A stretch of 64,000 bases of DNA, taken from the NCBI GenBank assembly GCA_038246785.1, contig JBBRVP010000014.1, positions 11,102-75,101 on the forward strand. The letters run 5' to 3'. The position numbers and the translations under genes were made by a program. The stretch's first letter is position 1. Each line of letters starts with the position of its first letter. Below, one piece after another: positions 33,998 through 41,468 of this stretch. The notes under the pieces were generated by a model, which saw nothing but the letters and a program-made list of their open reading frames with translations, had not been told where the DNA came from and ran no database searches. The stretch is from JBBRVP01 sp038246785 (GTDB taxonomy: Bacteria; Actinomycetota; Actinomycetes; Jiangellales; Jiangellaceae).

Positions 33998-34438
33998 GTG
34001 AGCATCCCGCCCGGCCCGGAGGGCGAGCGACCGGAGCAGGGACCGCCGTACGGGCAGCAGCCTTACGGGCAAGCGGGCTATGGCTACGGTCCGCCGGCCC
34101 CACGCAACGGGACGGGCACAGCGGCTCTCGTGACCGGCGTCATCGGCCTGGTGATGGCGCTGGCCGGCTTCCTGCTCATCACCCTGCTGGTCGGAATCGG
34201 TCTGGGTATCGCTGCGATCGTCACCGGCGTCATCGGGCGGCGCCGGGCGGCACGCGGCGAGGCCACCAACAGCGGGGTCGCCGTGGCCGGGATCGTGCTC
34301 GGCGTGCTCGCCATCCTCGCCTGCGTCGCCTGGCTGGTTTTCTTCGGCTTCGCGCTCGCCAGGGCGAGCGACTGCTTCACGCTGCCGGCCGACGAGCAGC
34401 AGCAGTGCGTCATCGACACGTTCCGCGGGACGCGCTGA
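33998..34438 (+). CDS. DUF4190-like small membrane protein
   Basis: This 146-aa protein has a Gly/Pro/Tyr/Gln-rich cytoplasmic N-terminus ('PYGQQPYGQAGYGYG'), then two hydrophobic helices at about 42-80 and 95-122 separated by a short charged loop 'GRRRAARGEATNSG'. This is the DUF4190 layout ('A-L-V-T-G-V-I-G', then 'G-V-A-V-A-G-I-V-L-G'). A short C-terminal segment has two cysteines. GTG at 33998 follows GGGGAG by 6 bases. Function is unknown. It sits divergently from trpC and ends 8 bases before the stop of the next gene on the other strand. Confidence 0.75.
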   Translation: MSIPPGPEGERPEQGPPYGQQPYGQAGYGYGPPAPRNGTGTAALVTGVIGLVMALAGFLLITLLVGIGLGIAAIVTGVIGRRRAARGEATNSGVAVAGIVLGVLAILACVAWLVFFGFALARASDCFTLPADEQQQCVIDTFRGTR

Positions 34439-34446
34439 GCCGGCCT

Positions 34447-34719
34447 TCAGGAGGACCGCTCGGTCGGTTCGTCCTCCGTGACGCGGCCAGCGGCGTGCTC
34501 CTCGGCGCCGCCGTGCGTGAAGGAGGCTGTCTGCCCGAGCCCCATCATCGACATCACCTTGCCGACGATCCCACCGAGCACGATCACGCCGAACCCGACG
34601 GCGATGATCCACCAGTCGACGAGCACGACCCCGAACGCGGCCACGAGGAAGCCGACGATCATGACGACGACCGCCGTCCACGACGCCGGCGTGGACCCGT
34701 GACTGTGGCTTTCTGCCAT
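34447..34719 (-). CDS. HGxxPAAW-family small membrane protein
   Basis: This 90-aa protein starts 'MAESHSHGSTPASWTAVVV', with the H-G-x-x-P-A-x-W motif just before the first of two membrane helices ('VVVMIVGFLVAAFGVVLV' and 'WIIAVGFGVIVLGGIVGKVM'), and ends in an acidic tail. This small family is known from actinobacterial trp regions but has no assigned function that I can name. The ATG at 34719 has a near-ideal GGAGGTG six bases upstream, so the start is secure. Confidence 0.82.
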   Translation of the reverse strand: MAESHSHGSTPASWTAVVVMIVGFLVAAFGVVLVDWWIIAVGFGVIVLGGIVGKVMSMMGLGQTASFTHGGAEEHAAGRVTEDEPTERSS

Positions 34720-34858
34720 GGCACACCTCCTGCAGCGGCCATTGTGGCGGGTGGCCGCAGCTGCCCGCCCGCCGGGTGCGCGTGTCGCCCCAGAGCCGCT
34801 GCGCATCGGGACTACCCCGCTCCCCGCGTCCCCACCCTCGCCCCCACCGACACCGCGA

Positions 34859-34916
34859 CGATCAAGGAGACATCAACCTTGGCCGAGCGCGTGGACGGTT
34901 GATATCTCCTTGATCG
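34859..34916. repeat. 20-bp imperfect inverted repeat (GATCAAGGAGA type)
   Basis: CGATCAAGGAGACATCAACC (34859-34878) is matched by its reverse complement at 34897-34916 in 19 of 20 positions, with an 18-base loop. It lies in the 246-base gap between two minus-strand genes. The rest of the gap is featureless to me. Confidence 0.9.
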
Positions 34917-34965
34917 ACTCAGGCCGATCAGGCGGGCGATCGACGTCTGAGGGCTGACCCGCCGG

Positions 34966-35451
34966 TCAGGCCGTCGGGTCCTCACCGCGGTCCAGGGCGT
35001 CCCAGACCGCTCGTGGAGAGCCGTCGCCGGCCGGCTCGGCAGCGCTACCCGGCGACCGTTCGAAGCGCTCCCCCCGGGCGGGCCAGCGACCGGCCCGGGC
35101 GACGACGCCACCCGCCGCGGCGACCACGACGACACCCGCAGCGACAGCCACGAACGGCCAACCGTTCGGCGCCTCCGGCCGGCCGCCGAGAGCGACCACC
35201 GCGGTCGCGACACCCAGCAGCACGCCGAGCCCGCCGAGCACACGGCGGGCGGTCGTCCGCAGTAGCAGGAGCGCGGCGACCGCGGCCAGAGCGGCCAGGC
35301 CGAGCGCCCGGACGGCCTGCGGCGCGGGGACCTCGGTCGTGGTCCCGAGGCCGGTCGGCGGCCCCTGGCCCCAGCCCGCGCCACCGGCGAGCACGACGCC
35401 GAGGGCCCCGAGCGCCCAGGCGCCGACCACGAGCAGGGCTTCGCGCCTCAC
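34966..35451 (-). CDS. Trp-region conserved membrane protein (TIGR02234 type)
   Basis: This 161-aa protein has four hydrophobic helices: 'ALLVVGAWALGALGVVLAGG', 'ALGLAALAAVAALLLL', 'VLGGLGVLLGVATAVVALGG' and 'VAVAAGVVVVAAAGGVVARAG'. It ends with the family's conserved 'AVWDALDRGEDPT' tail. This family is found with trp genes in actinobacteria. A role in tryptophan uptake or export has been guessed at but is not shown. The GTG at 35451 overlaps the trpE stop by 4 bases, so it is coupled to trpE. Confidence 0.88.
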   Translation of the reverse strand: MRREALLVVGAWALGALGVVLAGGAGWGQGPPTGLGTTTEVPAPQAVRALGLAALAAVAALLLLRTTARRVLGGLGVLLGVATAVVALGGRPEAPNGWPFVAVAAGVVVVAAAGGVVARAGRWPARGERFERSPGSAAEPAGDGSPRAVWDALDRGEDPTA

Positions 35452-37082
35452 CCGACCGGCCTCATGGTCGCGGCGACGGCAACGGCATGCAGCACGGCCA
35501 TGGCCTTGTCCTGGGACTCCCGGTCCTCCGCCGCGGGGTCGGAGTCAGCGACGATGCCGCCGCCGGCCTGGACATAAGCCGTGCCGCCGCGGAGCACGGC
35601 GGTCCGGATGGCGATCGCGGCGTCCAGGTCACCGGCGAAGTCCAGGTAGCCGACGACCCCCCCGTAAACACCACGTCGGGTGGGCTCGAGCCGTTCGATG
35701 ATCTCCATGGCTCGCGGCTTCGGTGCGCCGGACAGGGTGCCGGCCGGGAAGCAGGCCAGCAGCGCGTCGAGCCCGGTGCGGCCCTCGGCCAGCCGTCCCA
35801 CGACCGTCGACTCCAGGTGCATGACGTGGCTGTATCGCTGCACCGACATGAAGTCGACGACCTCGACGGTGCCGGGGCGGCAGACGCGGCCGAGGTCGTT
35901 GCGGCCGAGGTCGACGAGCATGAGGTGCTCGGCGCGTTCCTTGGGGTCGTGCATCAGCTCGTCGGCGAGGGCGGCGTCCTCCTGCGGCGTGGCCCCCCGC
36001 CACCGCGTGCCCGCGATCGGATGGGTCATCGCCCGTTGCCCGGTGACCTTGACCAGCGCCTCCGGGCTGGAGCCGACGACGTCGAAGCCGTCGAATCGGA
36101 CGAGGTACATGTACGGGCTGGGGTTGCTGCGCCGGAGCACGCGGTAGACATCGAGCGCGACGCCGTCGTACGGCAGCTCGAAGCGCTGCGAGACCACGAC
36201 CTGGAACGCCTCGCCGGCGCGGATCTCCTCCTTGGCGGCCTCCACCGCGGCGGCGTACTCCTCGGGAGTGCGGCGCCGCAGCACGTCCGGCACCGCACCG
36301 AGGTCGGCCCGCACGACCGACGACGGGGTCGGCTCGGCGATCGCAGCCGTCATGGTGTCGAGCCGGCGCACGGCGTCGGCCCACGCCTCGTCGACCCGCT
36401 CGTCGGAGTCGTCCCAGTTGACGGCGTTGGCGACCAGCCAAACCTCGCCCTGCTCGTGGTCGAGTACGGCGATGTCAGTGGCGAGCAGCAGCGCCAGCTC
36501 GGGCAGCCGCAGGTCGTCGACGGCGAGCTCCGGGAGGCGCTCCAGGCGGCGGACGGCGTCGTAGCCGACGTACCCGACCAACCCCCCGGTCAACGGCGGG
36601 AGACCCGGCGGGTCCTCCCCGATCGGCCCCCCGATCGGCCCCCCGATCGGCCCCCCGATCGGCTCGGTGTGCAGTGCCTCCAGCGTGCCGCGCAGCGCCT
36701 GCAGCGGGTCACCCCCGCTCGGCAGCCCCACCGGCGGGCTGCCCTGCCACACGGCTTGTCCGCCGCTCTCGGTGAGCACCGCCGCCGAGCGCACCCCGAC
36801 GAACGACCACCGGGAGAAGACCCCGCCGTTGTCCGCGGACTCCAGCAGGAACGTCCCCGGCCGGCCGCCGGCCAGCTTGGCGTAGACGCCGACCGGGGTC
36901 TCCCCGTCGGCGAGCAGCCGGCGGGTCACCGGGATCACGCGGCGTGTGGTGGCGAGCTCGCGGAACATCGCCAGGTCGGGGGCGGCGTCGACGGCACCGT
37001 CCACGGCACCGTCCACGGCGCCGTCCACGGCACCGTCCACGGCACGGTCCCTGTCCGAGCTCAGCTCAGGGTCGACGGTCAC
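35448..37082 (-). CDS. trpE: Anthranilate synthase component I
   Basis: Makes anthranilate from chorismate, the first committed step to tryptophan. It is a 544-aa chorismate-binding fold: N-terminal 'YAKLAGGRPGTFLLESADNGGVFSRWSFVG', whose LLES element is a Trp feedback site, and C-terminal 'YMYLVRFDGFDVVGSSPEALVKV', 'RPIAGTR'-like 'HPIAGTRWRG', 'RAEHLMLVDLGRNDLGRV' and 'FPAGTLSGAPKPRAMEIIE'. GTG at 37082 overlaps the hisI stop by 4 bases. Two in-frame 12-bp tandem arrays are present: AVDG units near residues 12-32 and GGPI units near 141-154. The partner amidotransferase trpG is not in the window. Confidence 0.95.
   Translation of the reverse strand: MTVDPELSSDRDRAVDGAVDGAVDGAVDGAVDAAPDLAMFRELATTRRVIPVTRRLLADGETPVGVYAKLAGGRPGTFLLESADNGGVFSRWSFVGVRSAAVLTESGGQAVWQGSPPVGLPSGGDPLQALRGTLEALHTEPIGGPIGGPIGGPIGEDPPGLPPLTGGLVGYVGYDAVRRLERLPELAVDDLRLPELALLLATDIAVLDHEQGEVWLVANAVNWDDSDERVDEAWADAVRRLDTMTAAIAEPTPSSVVRADLGAVPDVLRRRTPEEYAAAVEAAKEEIRAGEAFQVVVSQRFELPYDGVALDVYRVLRRSNPSPYMYLVRFDGFDVVGSSPEALVKVTGQRAMTHPIAGTRWRGATPQEDAALADELMHDPKERAEHLMLVDLGRNDLGRVCRPGTVEVVDFMSVQRYSHVMHLESTVVGRLAEGRTGLDALLACFPAGTLSGAPKPRAMEIIERLEPTRRGVYGGVVGYLDFAGDLDAAIAIRTAVLRGGTAYVQAGGGIVADSDPAAEDRESQDKAMAVLHAVAVAATMRPVG
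36621..36662 (-). repeat. 12-bp tandem array in trpE (GGPI units)
   Basis: Unit GATCGGCCCCCC (plus strand), three exact copies and a partial fourth, encoding I-G-G-P repeats between two conserved TrpE segments. The unit length is four codons. Confidence 0.95.
36985..37046 (-). repeat. 12-bp tandem array in trpE (AVDG units)
   Basis: About five copies of a unit reading GTCCACGGCACC (plus strand, some units with GCC for ACC and a variant GTCGACGGC end), encoding A-V-D-G repeats just after the TrpE start. Confidence 0.9.
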
Positions 37083-37450
37083 GGCCGACCCTCGACCGGT
37101 CCGAGGCCGCGCCCGTCGAAGCAGCTGCGGCTGCCGGTGTGGCAGGCGGGGCCCTCCTGGTCGACGAGCACGAGCACCGCGTCGCCGTCGCAGTCCAGCC
37201 GCACGTCGCGCACCCACTGCCGGTGCCCGGACGTGTCGCCTTTGACCCAGTGGGCCCGCCGGCTGCGGCTCCAGTAGGTGGCCCGGCCGGTGGTGAGCGT
37301 GCGGTGCAGCGCCTCGTCGTCCATCCAGCCGACCATCAGCACCTCGCCGGTGTCATGCTGCTGGACGACCGCCGCGACGAGGCCGGCGGCGTCGCGCCTG
37401 AGCCGGCCGGCGACGGCAGCGTCGAGTGCGGAGGGTACGGCGTGGGTCAC
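37079..37450 (-). CDS. hisI: Phosphoribosyl-AMP cyclohydrolase
   Basis: Opens the purine ring of PR-AMP in histidine synthesis. The 123-aa protein has 'VLMVGWMDDEALHRTL', 'ATYWSRSRRAHWVKGDTSGH', 'RDVRLDCDGDAVLVLV' (Mg-binding Asp cluster and zinc Cys87) and 'GPACHTGSRSCF' (zinc Cys103 and Cys110). It is the stand-alone HisI form, without the HisE pyrophosphohydrolase domain. GTG at 37450. It is coupled to trpE by a 4-base overlap, so histidine and tryptophan steps share a transcript. Confidence 0.96.
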   Translation of the reverse strand: MTHAVPSALDAAVAGRLRRDAAGLVAAVVQQHDTGEVLMVGWMDDEALHRTLTTGRATYWSRSRRAHWVKGDTSGHRQWVRDVRLDCDGDAVLVLVDQEGPACHTGSRSCFDGRGLGPVEGRP

Positions 37451-37484
37451 CCACCCATCCTGCCGGAGCCGCGCCCCCACCGGC

Positions 37485-37605
37485 CATGATCGGCACCGGC
37501 CCCCACATTGCTCCGGCTCGATCGCCGGCCCGCCCTCCGGCCACCCGGCGCGGGGCAGGACGGCAGCGGCCTGGGATCTTCTTTGTGGGGCTGGTGCCGA
37601 TCATG
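37485..37605. repeat. Long-loop imperfect inverted repeat (CATGATCGGCACC type)
   Basis: The left arm 37485-37507 begins CATGATCGGCACC; the right arm 37584-37605 ends in its complement GGTGCCGATCATG. The ~22-bp arms differ by one mismatch and one extra C. They enclose 76 bases. It lies in the 208-base gap between hisI and the ABC exporter gene; no gene seen there. Confidence 0.88.
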
Positions 37606-37658
37606 AAAGCCGCAGGCCGGCAGGTCGAACGGCGCCGGGCACCGCTGCGGCACCCCGT

Positions 37659-39443
37659 TCAGGCTTGGCCCCGCTGGCGGGACCAGCTCGCGTGCAGCCG
37701 GGCGTAGACGCCGTCGCGGGCGACGAGATCGGCGTGGCGGCCGCGCTCGACCAGCCGGCCGCGGTCGAAGACGAGCACCTCGTCGGCCGCCTCGGCGGTC
37801 GACAGGCGGTGGGCCACGGTGACCGAGGTCCGGCCTCTGGTGAGGCCCTCCAGCGCCCGGGCGATCCGGACCTCGGTCGCCGGATCGACCGCGCTCGTCG
37901 CCTCGTCCAGCACGAGCAGGTCGGGGTCGGCGAGGTAGGCGCGGGCCAGCGCGGCGAGCTGGCGCTCGCCCGCGGACAAGCTCTCGCCGCGCTGGCCGAC
38001 CGGGCTGTGCAGCCCCGCCGGCAGCCGGTCGATCCAGTCGGCGAGGCCGAGCTCGGTGAAGGCCAGCCGCAGCTGGGCGTCGGTGGCGTCCGGACGGCCG
38101 TACCGGACGTTCTCGGCGAGGGTGTCGTCGAAGAGGTAGCCGTCCTGCGGCACCATGACGACCCGCTCGCGCAGCGACGCGAAGCGCACCTCCCGCAGGT
38201 CCACCCCGTCGACCAGCACCTGTCCGGTGGCCGGGTCCATGAGCCTGGTCAGCAGCTTGACGAACGTCGTCTTGCCCGAGCCGGTCTCGCCGACGACGGC
38301 GACCCGAGAGCGCGGCGCGATCGTCACGTCGACGTCGGCCAGGACGCGCGGGCCACCGGGGTAGCCGTAGGACACCCCGGCGAAGCGGACGTCGATCGGC
38401 CCGCGCGGCAGGGCGGTGCCGGCCGGGCCGGGGTCGGCGACGTCGGGCTCGGTGTCGAGCACGCCCAGTACGCGGCGCCAGCCGGCGGCCGCGTTCTGCA
38501 GCTCGTTGAGCACCTCGGTCCCGACCTGCACCGGCTGCACGAACAGCGGGACGAGGAACAGCACGGCCAGCAGCTGGCCGATGCTCAGCTGTCCGGCCAC
38601 GCCGAGCCGGACACCGACGACGACGACCGCGGCGTTGGCGATCCCGGCCGCCAGCCCCCCGACGGAGAAGCTTCCGGCGACCAGTGCCTGCGCCCGGGTG
38701 GCCTGCCGGCGGTGGCGGTCGATGGCAATGTCGATGCGCTGCTGGGTACGGCCCTCCACGGCGTACGCGCGCACGGTCGTGGCGCCCACCACCGACTCCG
38801 AGACGGCGCCGAGCAGCTCGCCGAGCCGTTCGCGGACGCCGGCGTAGGCGCCCGACACCCGTCGTTGCAACGTGCGCAGGGTGAGGAACAGCGGCAGGAA
38901 CACCACCCACACGGTGAGCGCGAGCTGCCAGGAGTACCACGCGAGCAGGGCCGTGGCGACGACGAGCTGGCCGGCGCTGACGACGGCCAGCATGCCGGCC
39001 CACTGCATGAACTGCGAGATCGTGTCGACGTCGGTCGTCACGCGGGCGACCAGGCTCCCGCGCCGCTCGGCGCTCTGGGTGAGCACCGACAGGTCGTGGA
39101 CGTGGCGGAAGGCGCGCACGCGCAGCGCCGACAGCCCGGTCTCGGCGGCGCGGAAGAGCCGGACATTGGTGGCGTACGCGGCGAGCGCGGTCACCAGCAC
39201 CGCACCGAGCGCCACCAACGCCACGACGGCGACGACGTTCGCGTCGACCCCGCCGGAGCCCTGCAGCCCGCGGTCGGTGGCCTGCTGCACCGCGATCGGC
39301 GTGATGACCCGCCCCACCGTCGCGACCAGGGCCAGCCCGAGCGTGACCCGTGCGCCGATGAGGAACTCCGGGGTGAGCCGCACGCCGCGGCGCAGGGTCC
39401 CCCACGCCGAGCGGTCGGCCGTCGTGGAGATCGCGGCGCTCAC
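37659..39443 (-). CDS. ABC exporter half-transporter, catalytically complete ATP-binding domain
   Basis: This 594-aa half-transporter has an N-terminal six-helix export domain (~20-320) and a C-terminal ATPase: Walker A 'VGETGSGKTT', Q-loop 'MVPQDGYLFDDTLAENVRYG', signature 'LSAGERQLAALARAYL' (LSAGE instead of LSGGQ), Walker B 'LLVLDEATSAVD' with the catalytic Glu, and switch His in 'VTVAHRLSTAEAADEV'. It starts inside the stop of the partner gene (39440-41413; 4-base overlap). Together they look like a heterodimeric exporter (TM287/288 or BmrCD type). Substrate unknown. Confidence 0.9.
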   Translation of the reverse strand: MSAAISTTADRSAWGTLRRGVRLTPEFLIGARVTLGLALVATVGRVITPIAVQQATDRGLQGSGGVDANVVAVVALVALGAVLVTALAAYATNVRLFRAAETGLSALRVRAFRHVHDLSVLTQSAERRGSLVARVTTDVDTISQFMQWAGMLAVVSAGQLVVATALLAWYSWQLALTVWVVFLPLFLTLRTLQRRVSGAYAGVRERLGELLGAVSESVVGATTVRAYAVEGRTQQRIDIAIDRHRRQATRAQALVAGSFSVGGLAAGIANAAVVVVGVRLGVAGQLSIGQLLAVLFLVPLFVQPVQVGTEVLNELQNAAAGWRRVLGVLDTEPDVADPGPAGTALPRGPIDVRFAGVSYGYPGGPRVLADVDVTIAPRSRVAVVGETGSGKTTFVKLLTRLMDPATGQVLVDGVDLREVRFASLRERVVMVPQDGYLFDDTLAENVRYGRPDATDAQLRLAFTELGLADWIDRLPAGLHSPVGQRGESLSAGERQLAALARAYLADPDLLVLDEATSAVDPATEVRIARALEGLTRGRTSVTVAHRLSTAEAADEVLVFDRGRLVERGRHADLVARDGVYARLHASWSRQRGQA

Positions 39444-41413
39444 CGCGGTTCTCCCGACTCGTCGGCGGCGAGTGCGGCGCGCTCGGCCGCCTCCCGCTCG
39501 TAGGCGGTGACGATGTCGCGGTAGGCCGCGCTGCGGGCCAACAGCTCCTCGTGACTGCCCCGGTCGACCACCCGTCCGCCGTCGACGACGACGACCTCGT
39601 CGGCGAGCGAGATCGCCGAGCGTCGGTAGGCGACGACGACCACCGTGGCGGGCAGCTCCGCCTCCTGCAGGCCGCCCAGGATTGCCGTCTCCACGGACGG
39701 GTCTACGGCGCTGGTGGCGTCGTCGAGGACGAGCAGCCGCGGCCGGCGGACCAGCGCCCGGGCCAGCGCGAGCCGCTGCCGCTGCCCGCCGGACAGCGAG
39801 GTGCCGCGCTCGCCGATACGCGTGTCGAGGCCGTGCGGGAGGGCGGCGACGAAGCCCTCGGCGCGGGCCAGCCGCAGTGCAGCCCAGACCTCCGCGTCGG
39901 GCAGCGCAGCGCCGAGCGTGACGTTGCCGCGCACGGTGTCGTCGAAGAGGAACGTCGACTGCGCCACCAAGGCGACCGAGCCCGCCACGGCGCCGGGGCT
40001 GAGCTCACGCAGGTCGGTGCCGTCGAGCCGGACGGCTCCCTCGGCCGGGTCGACGAGCCGGACCAGGAGCGACACCAGCGTCGACTTGCCCGAGCCGGTC
40101 GGGCCGACGAGGGCGACGGTGCGCCCCGGCTCGACGACCAGGTCGACGCCGTGCAGCACCGGGCGCCCGGCCGCGTAGGCGTACCCCACCCCGGATGTCT
40201 CCAGCCGCGCCGGCATGGTCGACGCCGGCGCGGCAGCGCCGTACGCCAGCCCGCCCGTCGCCTCGAGCACCGCCGCCACGCGCTCCCACCCGACGACGCT
40301 GCGCGGCAGCTCACCGAGCACCCACCCGATGGAGCGGACCGGGAAGGCGAGGATCGTGAACAGGTAGGACACCTGAACCACCGCGCCGACGTCGGTGAGG
40401 CCGGCCTGCACCTGGTAGGCGCCGATGACGAGCACGGCCAGCACGCCGACCGTCGGCAGCGCCTCGAGCATGGGGTCGAACAGTCCGCGCACCCGGCCGA
40501 CCCGCACGCCGACGTCACGCAGCTGGTCCGAGACGCCGCGGAAGCGGGTGGTCTCCGCGGCCTCACGGCCGAGCGTCTTGACGACCAGGGCGCCCTCGAA
40601 CGACTCGTGGGCGGCGCCGCTCACCTCCGCCCGCAGCTGCTGCTGCGCGGTGGCGAGCGGGCTGAGCCGGCGCTGGTACCAGACGTTGACCGCGAACAGC
40701 GCGGGGAACACGACGAAGCCGACGATCGCGAGGACGACGTCCGCGGCCAGCATGGCGACGGCCGCGACCAGCAGCATGACGAGCGTCCCGACCGCCATCG
40801 GCAGTGGCGCTACCGGGAACCACATCGCCTCGACATCGGCGTTGGCGTTGGACAGCAGTCGCCCGGTGGGATGCGCATGGTGCCAGGACAGCGGCAGGCG
40901 GAGGTACTGCCGGGTGACCCGGCGGCGGTAACGGGCGTTGAGCCGGTACTGCATGACGCCGGCGCCGAGCCGGCGGGCTACCACCCCAAGCGCCTTGACG
41001 ACCCCGATGCCGAGCAGCACGGCGGCGGCCGCGGCGAGCGTGCCGGTGGTGACGTGCCCCGTCTGGAACGCCGGCACGACGACGCGCTGGGTGATCTGGC
41101 CGACGGCCCACGCTTCGGCGACGGTCGCGGCGCCGAAGACGGCCGAGCCGACGGTGGCCACGGCGAAGATCCCCGGCTCCTCGCGGATGCCCAGGCCGAG
41201 CACCGCCAGCCCCCGGCGCAGCACACCGGCGGCGTGCGACGGCGGGACGCTGCGCAGCGCAGCGGCGACCTCCGGGTCGTCGGGACCGGCGCCGGTCACC
41301 GTCGGATCGGCGGGGGGCGGCCCCTGGGGCGGCCAGGATCGCGGCTCGGATGGCGGCTCGGATCGCGGCTCAGATGGCGGCTCGGGTGCCGGCTCGGAGC
41401 GGGAGGCACGCAC
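39440..41413 (-). CDS. ABC exporter half-transporter, degenerate ATP-binding domain
   Basis: This 657-aa partner subunit has a ~50-residue Pro/Ser/Glu/Arg-rich N-terminus with S-E-P-R/P repeats, an export domain, and an ATPase with Walker A 'VGPTGSGKST' and signature 'LSGGQRQRLALARAL'. Its Walker B reads 'LLVLDDATSAVD' (Asp for the catalytic Glu) and the switch position reads 'VVVAYRRSAISLADEV' (Tyr for His). So this domain's own site is degenerate, as in known heterodimeric exporters. I prefer GTG at 41413 (GGGGGAG 10 bases upstream); 41422 (ATG) has a Shine-Dalgarno too close, and 41443 has none. Confidence 0.9.
   Translation of the reverse strand: MRASRSEPAPEPPSEPRSEPPSEPRSWPPQGPPPADPTVTGAGPDDPEVAAALRSVPPSHAAGVLRRGLAVLGLGIREEPGIFAVATVGSAVFGAATVAEAWAVGQITQRVVVPAFQTGHVTTGTLAAAAAVLLGIGVVKALGVVARRLGAGVMQYRLNARYRRRVTRQYLRLPLSWHHAHPTGRLLSNANADVEAMWFPVAPLPMAVGTLVMLLVAAVAMLAADVVLAIVGFVVFPALFAVNVWYQRRLSPLATAQQQLRAEVSGAAHESFEGALVVKTLGREAAETTRFRGVSDQLRDVGVRVGRVRGLFDPMLEALPTVGVLAVLVIGAYQVQAGLTDVGAVVQVSYLFTILAFPVRSIGWVLGELPRSVVGWERVAAVLEATGGLAYGAAAPASTMPARLETSGVGYAYAAGRPVLHGVDLVVEPGRTVALVGPTGSGKSTLVSLLVRLVDPAEGAVRLDGTDLRELSPGAVAGSVALVAQSTFLFDDTVRGNVTLGAALPDAEVWAALRLARAEGFVAALPHGLDTRIGERGTSLSGGQRQRLALARALVRRPRLLVLDDATSAVDPSVETAILGGLQEAELPATVVVVAYRRSAISLADEVVVVDGGRVVDRGSHEELLARSAAYRDIVTAYEREAAERAALAADESGEPR
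41341..41400 (-). repeat. 12-bp tandem array in ABC exporter N-terminus
   Basis: Five imperfect units based on GCGGCTCGGATG (plus strand) encode the S-E-P-P/S-E-P-R repeats. The unit is four codons, so copy changes stay in frame. Confidence 0.85.
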
Positions 41414-41468
41414 TCGTCCCATTCTCCCCCATCCCGCGGGCACGCGGAGCGGCCCCTACGGTGGGCCC

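Noticed and set aside
37485..37605. Insertion sequence between hisI and the ABC exporter
   Set aside because: The element is 121 bases with no coding capacity and no clear target-site duplication; listed only as an inverted repeat.
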